A DNA stretch of 64,000 nucleotides from Nocardia carnea NBRC 14403 (GTDB lineage Bacteria > Actinomycetota > Actinomycetes > Mycobacteriales > Mycobacteriaceae): positions 62,001-126,000 of the forward strand of contig NZ_BAFV01000018.1 in the NCBI RefSeq assembly GCF_000308515.1, given 5' to 3'. The notes below the pieces were generated by a model that was given only the letters and a program-made list of their open reading frames with translations, ran no database searches and was not told the origin of the DNA. Each line of letters begins with the position of its first letter. The first letter of the stretch is position 1. Shown in pieces: positions 42,024 to 51,089 of the stretch. The position numbers were made by a program, and so were the translations under genes.

Positions 42024-42953
42024 ATGAACGCACAAGCGCACCGCGCGTACGCCGAGTTTCTTCCCGAGCCCTACCGGTCCGATTCGGTCGCTGAACCGGT
42101 CTCCGAATGGTGGGAGTGGCGGGGTCGCCGCGTCCATATGCTGCGCGCGGCAGTGCCCGAGGCTCCGGTGCGGATCTTGGCGATCCACGGCGCAGGGGGC
42201 CACTCGGGCCTGCTCTGGCCGGCGGTGGCACTGGGTCTCCGGGAGAACGTCGATGCCACGGCCGTCGACCTCCCGCTATACGGGCGGACGATCGAACCCG
42301 ATCCGGGCGGGGTGCGCTATGGCCAGTGGGTCGACCTGCTGTGCGAGCTGGTGCACGCCCGGGCCGCGGCGGACGACCGGCCACTGGTGCTGTTCGGCGC
42401 GAGTATGGGCGGGATGCTGGCCTACGAGGTCGCCGCACGCACCGGCGCGGTAGCGCACGTCGTGGCGACCTGCCTGCTGGACCCCGCCGATCCGGCGGCG
42501 CCCGCCGCCCTGACCCGATGGAACCTGCCCGGCCGGTCGGGCCCGCGCCTGCTGCGGTGGATCGACCCGGTCGGCGGCCGCCTACGCGTGCCGATCCGCT
42601 GGATCACCCATATGGACAAGATGAGCCTCGACCCCGAACTGTCGCGGCTGTGCGCGACCGATCCGCTGGGCGGCGGCGCCCGGATCCCGCTGGGATTTCT
42701 CCGTAGTTTCGTGGACTACCGGCACACACCGCCGGAGGATTTCACTGCTGCTCCGGTCACGCTGGTCCATCCCGCCGCGGACCAGTGGACACCGCCCGAG
42801 CTGAGTATCCGTTTCCTCGAACGCATTCCCGGCCGGCGTGAAACCGTGTTGCTGGACAACTGCGGGCATTTTCCCGTCGAAGAACCGGGAATCGCGCAGC
42901 TGGCCGGGGCCATGCGTGCGATCCTCGCCGAAGCCGGTGGGTCAGGGCGCTGA
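42024..42953 (+). CDS. alpha/beta hydrolase
   Basis: Hydrolase of 309 residues. Oxyanion motif HGAGGHSG, nucleophile elbow GASMGG (Ser near residue 136), acid in HPAADQWTPPE and base in NCGHFPVEEPG. Class is lipase/esterase-like with a lid region (RWIDPVGGRLRVPIRWITHMDKM). The ATG at 42024 has GGCTGGAGAT upstream; the ORF extends far upstream without coding character. Convergent with a TetR gene; the two overlap by 12 bases at their 3' ends. Confidence 0.85.
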   Translation: MNAQAHRAYAEFLPEPYRSDSVAEPVSEWWEWRGRRVHMLRAAVPEAPVRILAIHGAGGHSGLLWPAVALGLRENVDATAVDLPLYGRTIEPDPGGVRYGQWVDLLCELVHARAAADDRPLVLFGASMGGMLAYEVAARTGAVAHVVATCLLDPADPAAPAALTRWNLPGRSGPRLLRWIDPVGGRLRVPIRWITHMDKMSLDPELSRLCATDPLGGGARIPLGFLRSFVDYRHTPPEDFTAAPVTLVHPAADQWTPPELSIRFLERIPGRRETVLLDNCGHFPVEEPGIAQLAGAMRAILAEAGGSGR

Positions 42954-43541
42954 TACCGGCGGCGCCAACCGCTCCACCACGGCCATCAGATCGTCCGTGG
43001 TCATCGGATGCCGCGGATTCACCCGGTGCACCTGCGCATCGATCGTGTGCACCAGCAGGCGTGCGGTCGACACCGGGTCTGTGCCGACGCGCCCGCAGCG
43101 GTGGAGGTGATATGCCAGTTCGTTCGCGAGATGGTCCTCGAAGGCGTGCATGACCGCCAGTTCACCTACTTCGCGTAACGCCATCCGGTGCATCAGTGCG
43201 TGCAATCCGGGGCGGTCGCGGTGCAGATCGACGACGACGTCCAGCACCGTGCGCAGCGCCGTCTCGAACGGCGGCTCGGCGGCGCGCACCTCGTCCAGTA
43301 CGGCACCCAGACGGGTAGCTGCCTCGGCCACGTGCCGCCGGGCCAGCGCGTGCAGGATCGCCTGTTTGTCCGGGAAGTACTGGTACAGCGTGCCTATCGA
43401 GGTACCGGCCCGCTCGGCGATGTGGTTGGTGGTGGTCGCCAGACCGTCACGCCCGAACAGCTGCGCTGCCGCTTCCAAGAGGATGTCGACGGTGAAGCGC
43501 GATCGGTCCTGCCGAGGCGACCGCCGTACTCCGTGGCTCAT
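42942..43541 (-). CDS. TetR family transcriptional regulator
   Basis: Repressor of 199 residues. HTH at about residues 15-60 (TVDILLEAAAQLFGRDGLATTTNHIAERAGTSIGTLYQYFPDKQAIL) and a TetR_C_41/AefR-like helical domain after it. Its start at 43541 is the ATG of MSHGVRR; the ORF is open further up to 43694. It is convergent with the hydrolase and 206 bases downstream of the acyl-CoA synthetase stop. The target is not evident. Confidence 0.85.
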   Translation of the reverse strand: MSHGVRRSPRQDRSRFTVDILLEAAAQLFGRDGLATTTNHIAERAGTSIGTLYQYFPDKQAILHALARRHVAEAATRLGAVLDEVRAAEPPFETALRTVLDVVVDLHRDRPGLHALMHRMALREVGELAVMHAFEDHLANELAYHLHRCGRVGTDPVSTARLLVHTIDAQVHRVNPRHPMTTDDLMAVVERLAPPVSAP

Positions 43542-43747
43542 GGGCGAAACCGCCCGGAAGTCACGTACGCGGTGGGGGCGAGTCGGCCGACCGCCATGGG
43601 CATCTGTGGTCTCCGGTATCGGGCACTGTGGTCGTCGCCGATTATCCGGCATCGGGGACCCGCCGTACAGAGTTGCGAGCACCCGCCGGCGCAAACGCCC
43701 CGCCGCTCCCTACGAGCACCGGGTACCGGAGACCGACCCGGTGGGGC

Positions 43748-45280
43748 TCACAGGTACTGGGCGCGGAGTTTGCCTTTGACCAGCTTGCCGGTGGGGGTGC
43801 GGGGGAGTTCGTCGGCGAAATCGACCGTGCGCGGGACCTTGTATCCCGCGATACGGGCACGCAGGTAGTCGCGGAGTTCCGCGGCGAATCCGGGGCCCGG
43901 TTCGGCGCCGGGAGCGGGTTGGACCACGGCCTTCACCGATTCGCCCATCTCTTCGTCCGGGACACCGATCACGGCGACATCGAGAACCTTCGGATGCAGG
44001 GCGAGGGCGTCCTCGATCTCCTGCGGATAGATGTTCACCCCACCGGAGATGATCATGAACGCCTTACGGTCGGTGAGGAACAGGAAACCGTCCTCGTCGA
44101 TGTAGCCGATATCCCCGGTGGTGGTCCAGGTCGGATGCTGCGGGTGGATCGCCTGCTCGGTTTTCGCCGCATCGTTGTGGTAGGTGAACGGGACTTCCTC
44201 GCGTTCGAAATAGATCGTGCCGATCTCGCCCGCCGGCAATTCCGCGCCGTCGTCGCCACAGACCCGCACCGCACCCAGCCCCGCGGGCCCCACCGACCCC
44301 GGCTTCCGCAACCACTGTTCGCTGTCGATGAAGGTGGCGCCGTTGCCCTCGGTGGACGCGTAGTACTCGTGCAGCACCGGCCCCCACCAGTCGATCATCT
44401 TCTGTTTGACCTCGACCGGGCACGGCGCGGCAGCATGGACCGCCACCCGCAGGCTCGAGACGTCGTAGCGGGCCCGGACGGCCTCGTCGAGTTTCAGCAT
44501 CCGGACGAACATGGTCGGAACCCACTGACTGTGGGTGACGCGGTACCGCTCGATGGCCGCCAAGGCCTCCTCGGCGTCGAAACGTTCCAGCACCACCAGC
44601 GTCCCACCGAGGGCATGCACCACGCCCCCGAACCGCAGCGGTGCCGCGTGGTACAGCGGGGCGGGCGACAGGTACACCGTCTCGGTATCGAATCCGTAGA
44701 GCGGGCCGAAAACGGCGGTATAGGTATCGCCGGGTGGATCGCCGACCTGCCGGTCCGGCAGCGGATGTTTGATGCCCTTCGGCCGCCCGGTGGTCCCGGA
44801 GGAATAGAGCATATCGGCGCCGCGGGGCTGCTCGGTCAAAGGTTCCGGGGAAGCGGCGGCCAGCGCTTCCTCATAGGATCCGTGCCCCTCGACCGTGCCA
44901 CCGAAGGCCAGCCGGATCTGCACTCCGGGCGTCTCCTCGATGATCTTCTCGGCGGCTTCGCGCAGACCGGCCGACGCGATGAGCGCCCGCGCCCCGCAGT
45001 CGCCGACGATATAGCTGATCTCGCTCGGCGACAGATGCCGGTTCACCGCGGTGATGTAAAGCCCGGATCGCAGCGCCGCCCAGTACACCTCGTACACCGT
45101 CGGGTCGTTCCCGGACAGCAGCGCGACATGGTCGCCCTTGCGCAGACCCGCCTCGTGGAGGTGCCGGGCGAGGCGGACGGAGTTGTCCTCCAGTTCCCGG
45201 TAGGTCAGCGTCTCACCGGTCTCGGCGAGGATTACGGCCGGTTTATCAGGGAAACGATCGACATGCGCGCCGGGATACAT
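43748..45280 (-). CDS. acyl-CoA synthetase (ANL superfamily), copy 1
   Basis: AMP-forming CoA ligase of 510 residues. AMP-binding motif YSSGTTGRPKGIK, then YYASTEGNG (A5-like), TGDIGYIDEDGFLFLTDRK (A7-A8) and the C-terminal catalytic lysine segment PRTPTGKLVKGKL. It is intact. The substrate pocket cannot be read. The start at 45280 has AGAGGAG. A closely similar ligase lies at 60709, so the two flank the catabolic locus. It is downstream of the meta-cleavage-type hydrolase on the same strand. Confidence 0.9.
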   Translation of the reverse strand: MYPGAHVDRFPDKPAVILAETGETLTYRELEDNSVRLARHLHEAGLRKGDHVALLSGNDPTVYEVYWAALRSGLYITAVNRHLSPSEISYIVGDCGARALIASAGLREAAEKIIEETPGVQIRLAFGGTVEGHGSYEEALAAASPEPLTEQPRGADMLYSSGTTGRPKGIKHPLPDRQVGDPPGDTYTAVFGPLYGFDTETVYLSPAPLYHAAPLRFGGVVHALGGTLVVLERFDAEEALAAIERYRVTHSQWVPTMFVRMLKLDEAVRARYDVSSLRVAVHAAAPCPVEVKQKMIDWWGPVLHEYYASTEGNGATFIDSEQWLRKPGSVGPAGLGAVRVCGDDGAELPAGEIGTIYFEREEVPFTYHNDAAKTEQAIHPQHPTWTTTGDIGYIDEDGFLFLTDRKAFMIISGGVNIYPQEIEDALALHPKVLDVAVIGVPDEEMGESVKAVVQPAPGAEPGPGFAAELRDYLRARIAGYKVPRTVDFADELPRTPTGKLVKGKLRAQYL

Positions 45281-45532
45281 GCTGCTCCTCTGCGGAAACG
45301 TTGCGATCGGTGGACCGACCGCCGAGCCGATATCGGGGCCGGCGCCGCGCCGCGGCACAGGCCCCGCCGGGCATTCGCCCGGCCAGCGCGACATTAGCGG
45401 AAAGTGAACCGTGATTCGGTCAGTACGCCGAAACTTATCGGTGCAGTCCGGCTTTCATACGGCACCGGCGCGGGAGGCCGCCGAGGACAACGCCGGGTCT
45501 TTCCTGGATTTCCGGCGGCCGGCCGAGGTCGA

Positions 45533-46390
45533 TTACTGCCACTCGGCGAGGAAGGCGGTGACCAAGTTGTTGAAGAACTCGGGCCGTTCCCCTTGGACCC
45601 AATGGCCGGTGGCGGCCGGTAGGTACACATCGCAGTTCGGGATCCGGCGGGCGAGCATATGTGCCCCGGAAGGACGGTTCACCCGATCCTCCGCGCCCCA
45701 GATCACCAAGGTCGGTTGCGTGATCCGGCGCAGCCGGGGATCACGGGTGAGGTCCATACGCACGAGCGTGCGCGGGGCGGACCGACCCGAGGGCCGGCGC
45801 AGCGGCGGATTCGCGACGACCTCCGGATCCAGGCTCGCGCGATAGCGGTTGTCGATCATCTCGTCGGTGATGGTGCGCGCGTCGTGCACAAGGTATCCGC
45901 GCATGAACGTAGCGAGTTTCTCGCGGCTCGGGCCGTCGCCGCCGTAGTAGGCGAGCAGCGCCCGCAAACCCGCGGTCGGCAGGGCCCGGGTGGTGCCGAT
46001 CCCGCCGGGAGCCGGCAGAACCAACCGGTCGACCGTATCCGGCGCGTCCATGGCCATCCGCAAGGCCGCCGCCCCGCCGTAGGAATTGCCGACCACATGT
46101 GCGCTGCGCACCCCCAGCGCATCCAGCAGCCCCGTCATGGCCGCCGCCAGGTCGCCGAAGGGGTCGGAGCGATCCAGATACTTGCTCGACCGCCCGTACC
46201 CGGGCATATCCGGGACGATCACGCGGAACCGGCGGGCCAGCGCGTCCACATTGTGTGCGTACGCAGCCTGCCCCGAGGCGCCGGGACCGCCGCCGTGCAA
46301 CATCAGCACGGCAGGTCCCGAACCGGATTCGGTGTAATGGATATCCCGGTCGCCGACGCGCACCGCTTGCCCGCCCTCGATCTCCGTCAC
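45533..46390 (-). CDS. meta-cleavage-product-type alpha/beta hydrolase
   Basis: Carbon-carbon hydrolase family member of 285 residues (BphD/HsaD/MhpC group). The oxyanion motif HGGGPGASG is diagnostic. The nucleophile is S103 in GNSYGG, the acid D235 and the base H263 (ATGHWVQGE). These enzymes cleave vinylogous 1,5-diketones from aromatic or steroid ring breakdown, but no ring-cleavage dioxygenase is in the window, so an esterase or amide-related role is possible. GTG start with GGAGG. It is downstream of the GntR gene on the same strand. Confidence 0.87.
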   Translation of the reverse strand: MTEIEGGQAVRVGDRDIHYTESGSGPAVLMLHGGGPGASGQAAYAHNVDALARRFRVIVPDMPGYGRSSKYLDRSDPFGDLAAAMTGLLDALGVRSAHVVGNSYGGAAALRMAMDAPDTVDRLVLPAPGGIGTTRALPTAGLRALLAYYGGDGPSREKLATFMRGYLVHDARTITDEMIDNRYRASLDPEVVANPPLRRPSGRSAPRTLVRMDLTRDPRLRRITQPTLVIWGAEDRVNRPSGAHMLARRIPNCDVYLPAATGHWVQGERPEFFNNLVTAFLAEWQ

Positions 46391-46550
46391 CTCAGACCTC
46401 CTTCTCGGCGGAATCTGCGGAGAACGCTACGGAACGTCCGGAAAGTCGTGGGGCCCGGACCGGTGAACACGGTCTATGCCAGATCCGCGCCGGACGCCGC
46501 CGCAGTGAACTCGACCCCGCGCCACACTGTTTTGTTCGGCGGATGTGCCG

Positions 46551-47255
46551 TCACCGGGCCGGGGGAGCGACGCTGATCTCGCGGACCTCGCGCAAATGCT
46601 GTTCCATCGCGGCCGCGGCGGCGGGGCCGTCGTGCTCGGACACCGCTCGGTAGATCGTTTGGTGCCCCTGGACGGAGATCCGGCGACCCAGCGCGGTGCG
46701 GTGGGAGAGGCCACGGGTGTGCCGGGTCCATTCCGTGGTCATGGTGCACAGCGTGACCAGCAGCGGGTTCTGGGCGGCGTGGGCCAGCATCGTGTGGAAC
46801 TCGATATCGAGGCGTATCGACTCCTCGGGCGAGTGGGCGTCGTGAGAACGACCCAGTAATTCGCCGAGGGACAACAGATTCGATTCGAGGGCCCGCTGCG
46901 CCGCCAGCTGCGCGATCCGCGGCTCGACCAGATCGCGCAATTCGGTCGCGTAACCGAGTTCGATATCGATTCCGGCGAGGTTGCCGTGCAGTTCCGTGGC
47001 CGTGCGCGGGATCTCGGCCACCGTGCTGCCGCGGCCCTGCCGGCGCTCGATGAGCTTCTTCGACTCCAGTTCGAACATGGCCTCGCGTAACGACGAGCGG
47101 GAAACGTTGAGGTTCGCGGCGAGGTCGCGTTCCGAAGGGAGCCGGTCACCGGCGCGTAGTTCACCAGCGATGATCAGGCGTTCCAGATGTGCGGCGACCT
47201 CGGCGCCGACGCTGCGCGCGGGACGCCGCATCGGAGGTATCGATGCGAATGTCAT
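46551..47255 (-). CDS. GntR family regulator, FCD (FadR-like) type, first
   Basis: Regulator of 234 residues. Winged HTH (LERLIIAGELRAGDRLPSERDLAANLNVSRSSLREAM, LESKKLIERRQGRGSTV), then an all-helical FCD domain with the metal-type histidines (DIEFHTMLAHAAQNPLL, HQTIYRAVSEHD, MEQHLREV). The start at 47255 follows AGGAGGGG. It is divergent from the acetamidase-ABC operon and followed by the hydrolase and ligase 1. Two GGTnnnACC palindromes in the gap are its probable operators, which makes it the likely controller of the amide operon. Confidence 0.92.
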   Translation of the reverse strand: MTFASIPPMRRPARSVGAEVAAHLERLIIAGELRAGDRLPSERDLAANLNVSRSSLREAMFELESKKLIERRQGRGSTVAEIPRTATELHGNLAGIDIELGYATELRDLVEPRIAQLAAQRALESNLLSLGELLGRSHDAHSPEESIRLDIEFHTMLAHAAQNPLLVTLCTMTTEWTRHTRGLSHRTALGRRISVQGHQTIYRAVSEHDGPAAAAAMEQHLREVREISVAPPAR

Positions 47256-47365
47256 AACGGTCCCCTCCTCGTTCGGCTCACCGTCGGCGAATCGGAGCGG
47301 CCGATGCCGGAGAAGAGGTCGGACCAATGCTCAGCGATCGCTTCGGGAGGGATACAACCTATCAG

Positions 47366-47382
47366 CTCCGGTAATACCGGAG
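47366..47382. promoter_or_regulatory. GntR operator (perfect palindrome)
   Basis: CTCCGGTAATACCGGAG: perfect 8+1+8 palindrome with the FadR-type GGTnnnACC core. It lies 111 bases before the GntR start and 170 bases before the acetamidase start. Confidence 0.7.
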
Positions 47383-47529
47383 TGTACCGGCGATATGTCC
47401 GATTGATTCGGGAAAGTTACCGATATCCAGGGCTTTTCGAGCCCGTATTGCCCGGCGGTAAATCGGTCGTTACGTTCCGTTGTCCCGGTCGCCGCGGGGG
47501 TTCCGGGCTCCTATGGTCGGTGCATCAGG

Positions 47530-47540
47530 TGGTCCGACCA
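47530..47540. promoter_or_regulatory. second GntR-like operator
   Basis: TGGTCCGACCA, a perfect 11-base palindrome that fits TGGTnnnACCA, directly before the acetamidase ribosome site (AAGGAGGT) and start at 47555. Binding here would block expression of the operon. Confidence 0.6.
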
Positions 47541-47554
47541 ATAAGGAGGTCGCG

Positions 47555-48706
47555 GTGACGACACTGATCGGACAGGATTTCGCGCCCGCATTCCCGGTGC
47601 TGCAACAGGATTCGGCGGTCGCGCCCGGCACGGTGTACGTTCCCGCGGATTCGCAACAAGTGCTCTGGGGCCGGCTTCCGTGCCGTACGGATACCCCGGT
47701 CGCCACCGTGCCCCCGGGCGCTACCGTCGTCGTGGACACCGTCAGCCACGAGGGCATTCTCGAGGACCAGGGCTCGGACCCGGTGCGATACTTCGGGAGT
47801 CACGGTGTGCACCGCGACGATGTGCTCGCCGATGCCGTCGAGGTGACAGCACACACCCCGCGCGAACCCGGGGCCGGACCACATATCGTCACCGGACCGA
47901 TCGCCGTCGCCGGTGCGCGACCGGGTGATCTGCTGGCCGTACGCATCGACGCCTTGACCATGCGCGCGCCCTACGGCGTGGTGTCCACCAGGCACGGTCG
48001 CGGCGTGCTGGCCGGCCGTCCGGGATTCGACGGCGACTACGGGCAGTTCTGCCGGGTGCACGATCGGGACGGCCACTGGTTCGGCGCCCTGCCGCTCGAC
48101 TCCACCGGACGGGCCGGGAGCGCGGAATTCCCGCTGGCCCCGTTCCTGGGGATCATGGGCGTGGCCACCGATACCGGGACCCGCGTCGGTTCGGTCCCAC
48201 CCGGACCGCACGGCGGCAATATCGACATCAAACTCCTCACCGCGGGCGCGACCCTCTTCCTGCCCGTCCAAGTTCCCGAGGCACTGCTCTACATCGGTGA
48301 CCCGCATTTCGCGCAAGGCGACGGCGAAGTAGCGTTGACCGCGCTGGAAGCGCCGCTGCGCGCCACACTGACCGTGGACCTGATCCCCGCGGCGGATATC
48401 GCCGGCGGGTTCGGTGGGGGGATCGGCCCGTTCGCCGCCGCGCACGGGTTGCTGATCCCCACCGGTATCCATCCGGACCTGAACACCGCGCTGGAATTAT
48501 GCGTCGCCCACGCCGTCGACCTGGTGGCCGGACTCTTCGAAGCCGACCCCCGTCAGGCCTACCTGTACCTCAGCGCCGCCGCCGATTTCACGATCTCGCA
48601 GGCCGTCGACCAGGTACGCGGGGTGCACGGAATGATCCGGCGATCCGATTTCGGCCCCGGCGCGGACACGGCGTTCGCGCGGCGAATCCTGGAGCGGATC
48701 CGATGA
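47555..48706 (+). CDS. acetamidase/formamidase family protein
   Basis: Amidohydrolase of 383 residues in the FmdA/AmdA family that releases ammonia from short aliphatic amides. The family pattern is seen in ATVVVDTVSHEG, GPIAVAGARPGDLLAVRI, FLGIMGVATDTG, GGNIDIKLLTAGATLFLPV and the late DQVRGVHGMI. The GTG at 47555 is six bases after AAGGAGGT. It heads a five-gene operon with an amidase (ATGA overlap) and an ABC transporter, divergent from GntR. Confidence 0.9.
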   Translation: MTTLIGQDFAPAFPVLQQDSAVAPGTVYVPADSQQVLWGRLPCRTDTPVATVPPGATVVVDTVSHEGILEDQGSDPVRYFGSHGVHRDDVLADAVEVTAHTPREPGAGPHIVTGPIAVAGARPGDLLAVRIDALTMRAPYGVVSTRHGRGVLAGRPGFDGDYGQFCRVHDRDGHWFGALPLDSTGRAGSAEFPLAPFLGIMGVATDTGTRVGSVPPGPHGGNIDIKLLTAGATLFLPVQVPEALLYIGDPHFAQGDGEVALTALEAPLRATLTVDLIPAADIAGGFGGGIGPFAAAHGLLIPTGIHPDLNTALELCVAHAVDLVAGLFEADPRQAYLYLSAAADFTISQAVDQVRGVHGMIRRSDFGPGADTAFARRILERIR

Positions 48707-50121
48707 TCGCGGGCCGCGACTTCCGCGCCGGGGCGATCACTGCGTGTGCGGATTCGGGAGTCGATGCGAGTACTGACGCCGGTTATTCGGCAGGGACGAG
48801 AGACCGCGCCATACCGGCCCCCGGGACCGGTTTCGCAACAGGTGGCGGCGCGGACGTGCCTCCGGGTGGCAGGAGGGGATTCGGCGCGTCCGGCCGTGCT
48901 CGCCCCGACGCGGATGGTCTCTGCCGGGGGTACGGCAACTCGAAGGGCATCGATACGGCCGTGTGGAGGCTTCGCGGGTCACCCCTGGTCGACGCGACCG
49001 CGCCGGGTCCGCTGACCGGCCGGACCGTGGCGGTCAAGGATCTGTATGCGGTCGCGGGGTTCGCTGTCGGCGCCGGAATCCCGGCCTATGCGGCGGATCA
49101 GCGGCCGGCGACGAAGCATGCTCACGCGGTGGCGCGATTACTGGCGTCCGGAACCCGGATCACGGGTATCGCGCACACCGACGAGTTCGCATACAGCCTC
49201 ACCGGCAGCAATGGCCGTTACGGCATGCCTGTCAATCCTGCTGCGCCCGAAAGTGTTCCGGGTGGGTCCACCAGCGGACCGGCCGTTGCCGTGGCTCGCG
49301 GCGAGGTGGATATCGGGCTGGGCACCGATACCGCCGGGTCCATTCGGGTGCCTGCCGCTTATCAAGGGTTGTGGGGGATCCGTACCACTCACGGCCGGAT
49401 TTGTACGTCCGGATTGCTGCCGCTGGCGCAGTCGTTCGACACGGTCGGCTGGGTCACGGCGGACGGGGAGATGCTGGCCGCCGTCGCGGATTGCCTGCTC
49501 GGCACCGATACCGCCACCTCGAAAGGTTTCGTGGTCGACCATGAGCTGTGCGGCTACGCCGATCCCGGGATCGCGGCCGCGGTCCGATCGATGGCCGGCA
49601 GGTTCGGCGCCGAACCGGTCCACCTGCGCCTCCGCGACGAGTGGATTGCCGCGTTCCGGGTGGTCCAAGCATATGAGGCGTGGGCGAATCACGGGCAGTG
49701 GATCACGGGGCATCCCGGCGCGCTGGAACCCGATATCGCGCAGCGTTTCGCCTTCGCTGCCACGGTCACCGCCGAACAAGCCGCCGCCGCCCGCGCCGAA
49801 CTCGCTTCGGCTGCCGTCCGTATCCGGGCGGTACTGGGCGACCGTGTCCTGGTGGTGCCGGCCGCCGCGACCCCGCCGCCGCCTCGTACCGCCGGCCCCG
49901 GAATCCGCGAATCCACTCGTGCGCGCACCGTGCGCCTGACCTGTCTCGCGTCGATCGCGGGCCTGCCCGCGGTGACCCTGCCGCTGGAGCGCGATGAGGG
50001 CGGCCCCAGCGGAGTGTGCCTGGTGGGTGCGCCGGGCACCGACCGTTCCCTGATCCGCCTCGCAGTCAGCAATGCCGCTGTTCCGGCCGAGGGTTTGCCG
50101 CACAGTGAGGACCCAGTATGA
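48703..50121 (+). CDS. amidase, amidase-signature family
   Basis: Amidase of 472 residues with the Ser-cisSer-Lys triad: K112 (VAVKDLY), cis-Ser S189 (PGGSTSGPA) and nucleophile S213 (GTDTAGSIRVP). The core resembles plant AMI1 indole-acetamide hydrolases rather than GatA. The first 85 residues are Ala/Gly/Arg rich and unlike the family, so a GTG at 48961 (VWRLRGSPLVD) could be the true start; the ATGA overlap with the acetamidase stop favours 48703. Together with acetamidase it would release ammonia from imported amides. Confidence 0.85.
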   Translation: MIAGRDFRAGAITACADSGVDASTDAGYSAGTRDRAIPAPGTGFATGGGADVPPGGRRGFGASGRARPDADGLCRGYGNSKGIDTAVWRLRGSPLVDATAPGPLTGRTVAVKDLYAVAGFAVGAGIPAYAADQRPATKHAHAVARLLASGTRITGIAHTDEFAYSLTGSNGRYGMPVNPAAPESVPGGSTSGPAVAVARGEVDIGLGTDTAGSIRVPAAYQGLWGIRTTHGRICTSGLLPLAQSFDTVGWVTADGEMLAAVADCLLGTDTATSKGFVVDHELCGYADPGIAAAVRSMAGRFGAEPVHLRLRDEWIAAFRVVQAYEAWANHGQWITGHPGALEPDIAQRFAFAATVTAEQAAAARAELASAAVRIRAVLGDRVLVVPAAATPPPPRTAGPGIRESTRARTVRLTCLASIAGLPAVTLPLERDEGGPSGVCLVGAPGTDRSLIRLAVSNAAVPAEGLPHSEDPV

Positions 50122-51089
50122 AACGTTCACTCCGCCATCTCCTGTCGATTATCGGCATCCTGTTGCTGGCAGTAACGGGACTGACCGGCTGTATCGCCAC
50201 ACCGGACAGCGTCGGCGGCGAACCCGGTGCCGTCCGGATCGGGACCCTGCGCGGCCAACCCCACCTGTACGCGCCGTATTTCATGCAGCAGTTCGCGCCC
50301 CCGGATACCACTTACGAAATCGTCCTTTTCGAGAATTCGCCCGATATCAAGAACGCACTGGCCTCCGGTGCCGTGGATCTCGGGGTACTGGGCGCGCCCG
50401 CGATGCTCGCCGGTATCGCGGCGAACCAGGAGGTCGCGATCATCGCCTCGGCCGCCGACGGCGGTTCCGGGTTCGTCGGCCGGCCGGATATCCGCACCCC
50501 GCAGGACTTGCGTGGTAAACGGATCGGCTTCCCGGCCGGATCTTCGCAGGAGATCGCCCTGAAACTCACCCTGCGCGCCCACGGCCTCGATCCGGAAACC
50601 GACGTAGAACTGGTGAACCTGGCGTACTCGGATATGGCCGGCGCCTACACCGCGGACCGCGTCGACGCCTTCCTCAGCGCCGAAATGGGAGTATCCATCG
50701 CCCGGCAGGCCGGTGCACACCAGATCCTCTCGCCGTACGAGACGCCCATCGGCGCCACCAATATCGTCCTCGGCGGTAACGGCCGGTTCCTCGACGAACA
50801 CCCCGATCGGGCGGGCGAGACGGTCCAGAGCTTCGTCCGTGCCATCGAGTTCATGAAAGGCGATCACGACGCGTGGGCGACCGGCCTCGTCGAAACCTTC
50901 GGTATGGAACGCGCGGTCACCGATATCGCCATCCAGAACGTCATGCTGCGCTGGGAACTCGACGACGAATTCCGGCAGCGGGTCACGGAACTGGCACGGC
51001 AGATGGTGGAGTTCGACCAACTGCCCACCGCCCCCGATATGACGAAGGTCTTCCGGACCGAATTCCTCGATACCCCGGCGAGCCGGTGA
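50118..51089 (+). CDS. ABC transporter substrate-binding lipoprotein (SsuA/NrtA-like)
   Basis: Periplasmic-type binding protein of 323 residues. The signal peptide is basic (MKRSLRH), hydrophobic, and ends at a lipobox with C25 (LTGC). The core (GTLRGQPHLYAPYF, NALASGAVDLGVLGAPAMLAG, AYTADRVDAFLSAEMG) is of the NMT1/SsuA/TauA fold used for sulfonates, nitrate, thiamine precursors and similar small anions or amides. It overlaps the amidase stop (ATGA). Its ligand is likely the substrate of the two amidases. Confidence 0.9.
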   Translation: MKRSLRHLLSIIGILLLAVTGLTGCIATPDSVGGEPGAVRIGTLRGQPHLYAPYFMQQFAPPDTTYEIVLFENSPDIKNALASGAVDLGVLGAPAMLAGIAANQEVAIIASAADGGSGFVGRPDIRTPQDLRGKRIGFPAGSSQEIALKLTLRAHGLDPETDVELVNLAYSDMAGAYTADRVDAFLSAEMGVSIARQAGAHQILSPYETPIGATNIVLGGNGRFLDEHPDRAGETVQSFVRAIEFMKGDHDAWATGLVETFGMERAVTDIAIQNVMLRWELDDEFRQRVTELARQMVEFDQLPTAPDMTKVFRTEFLDTPASR

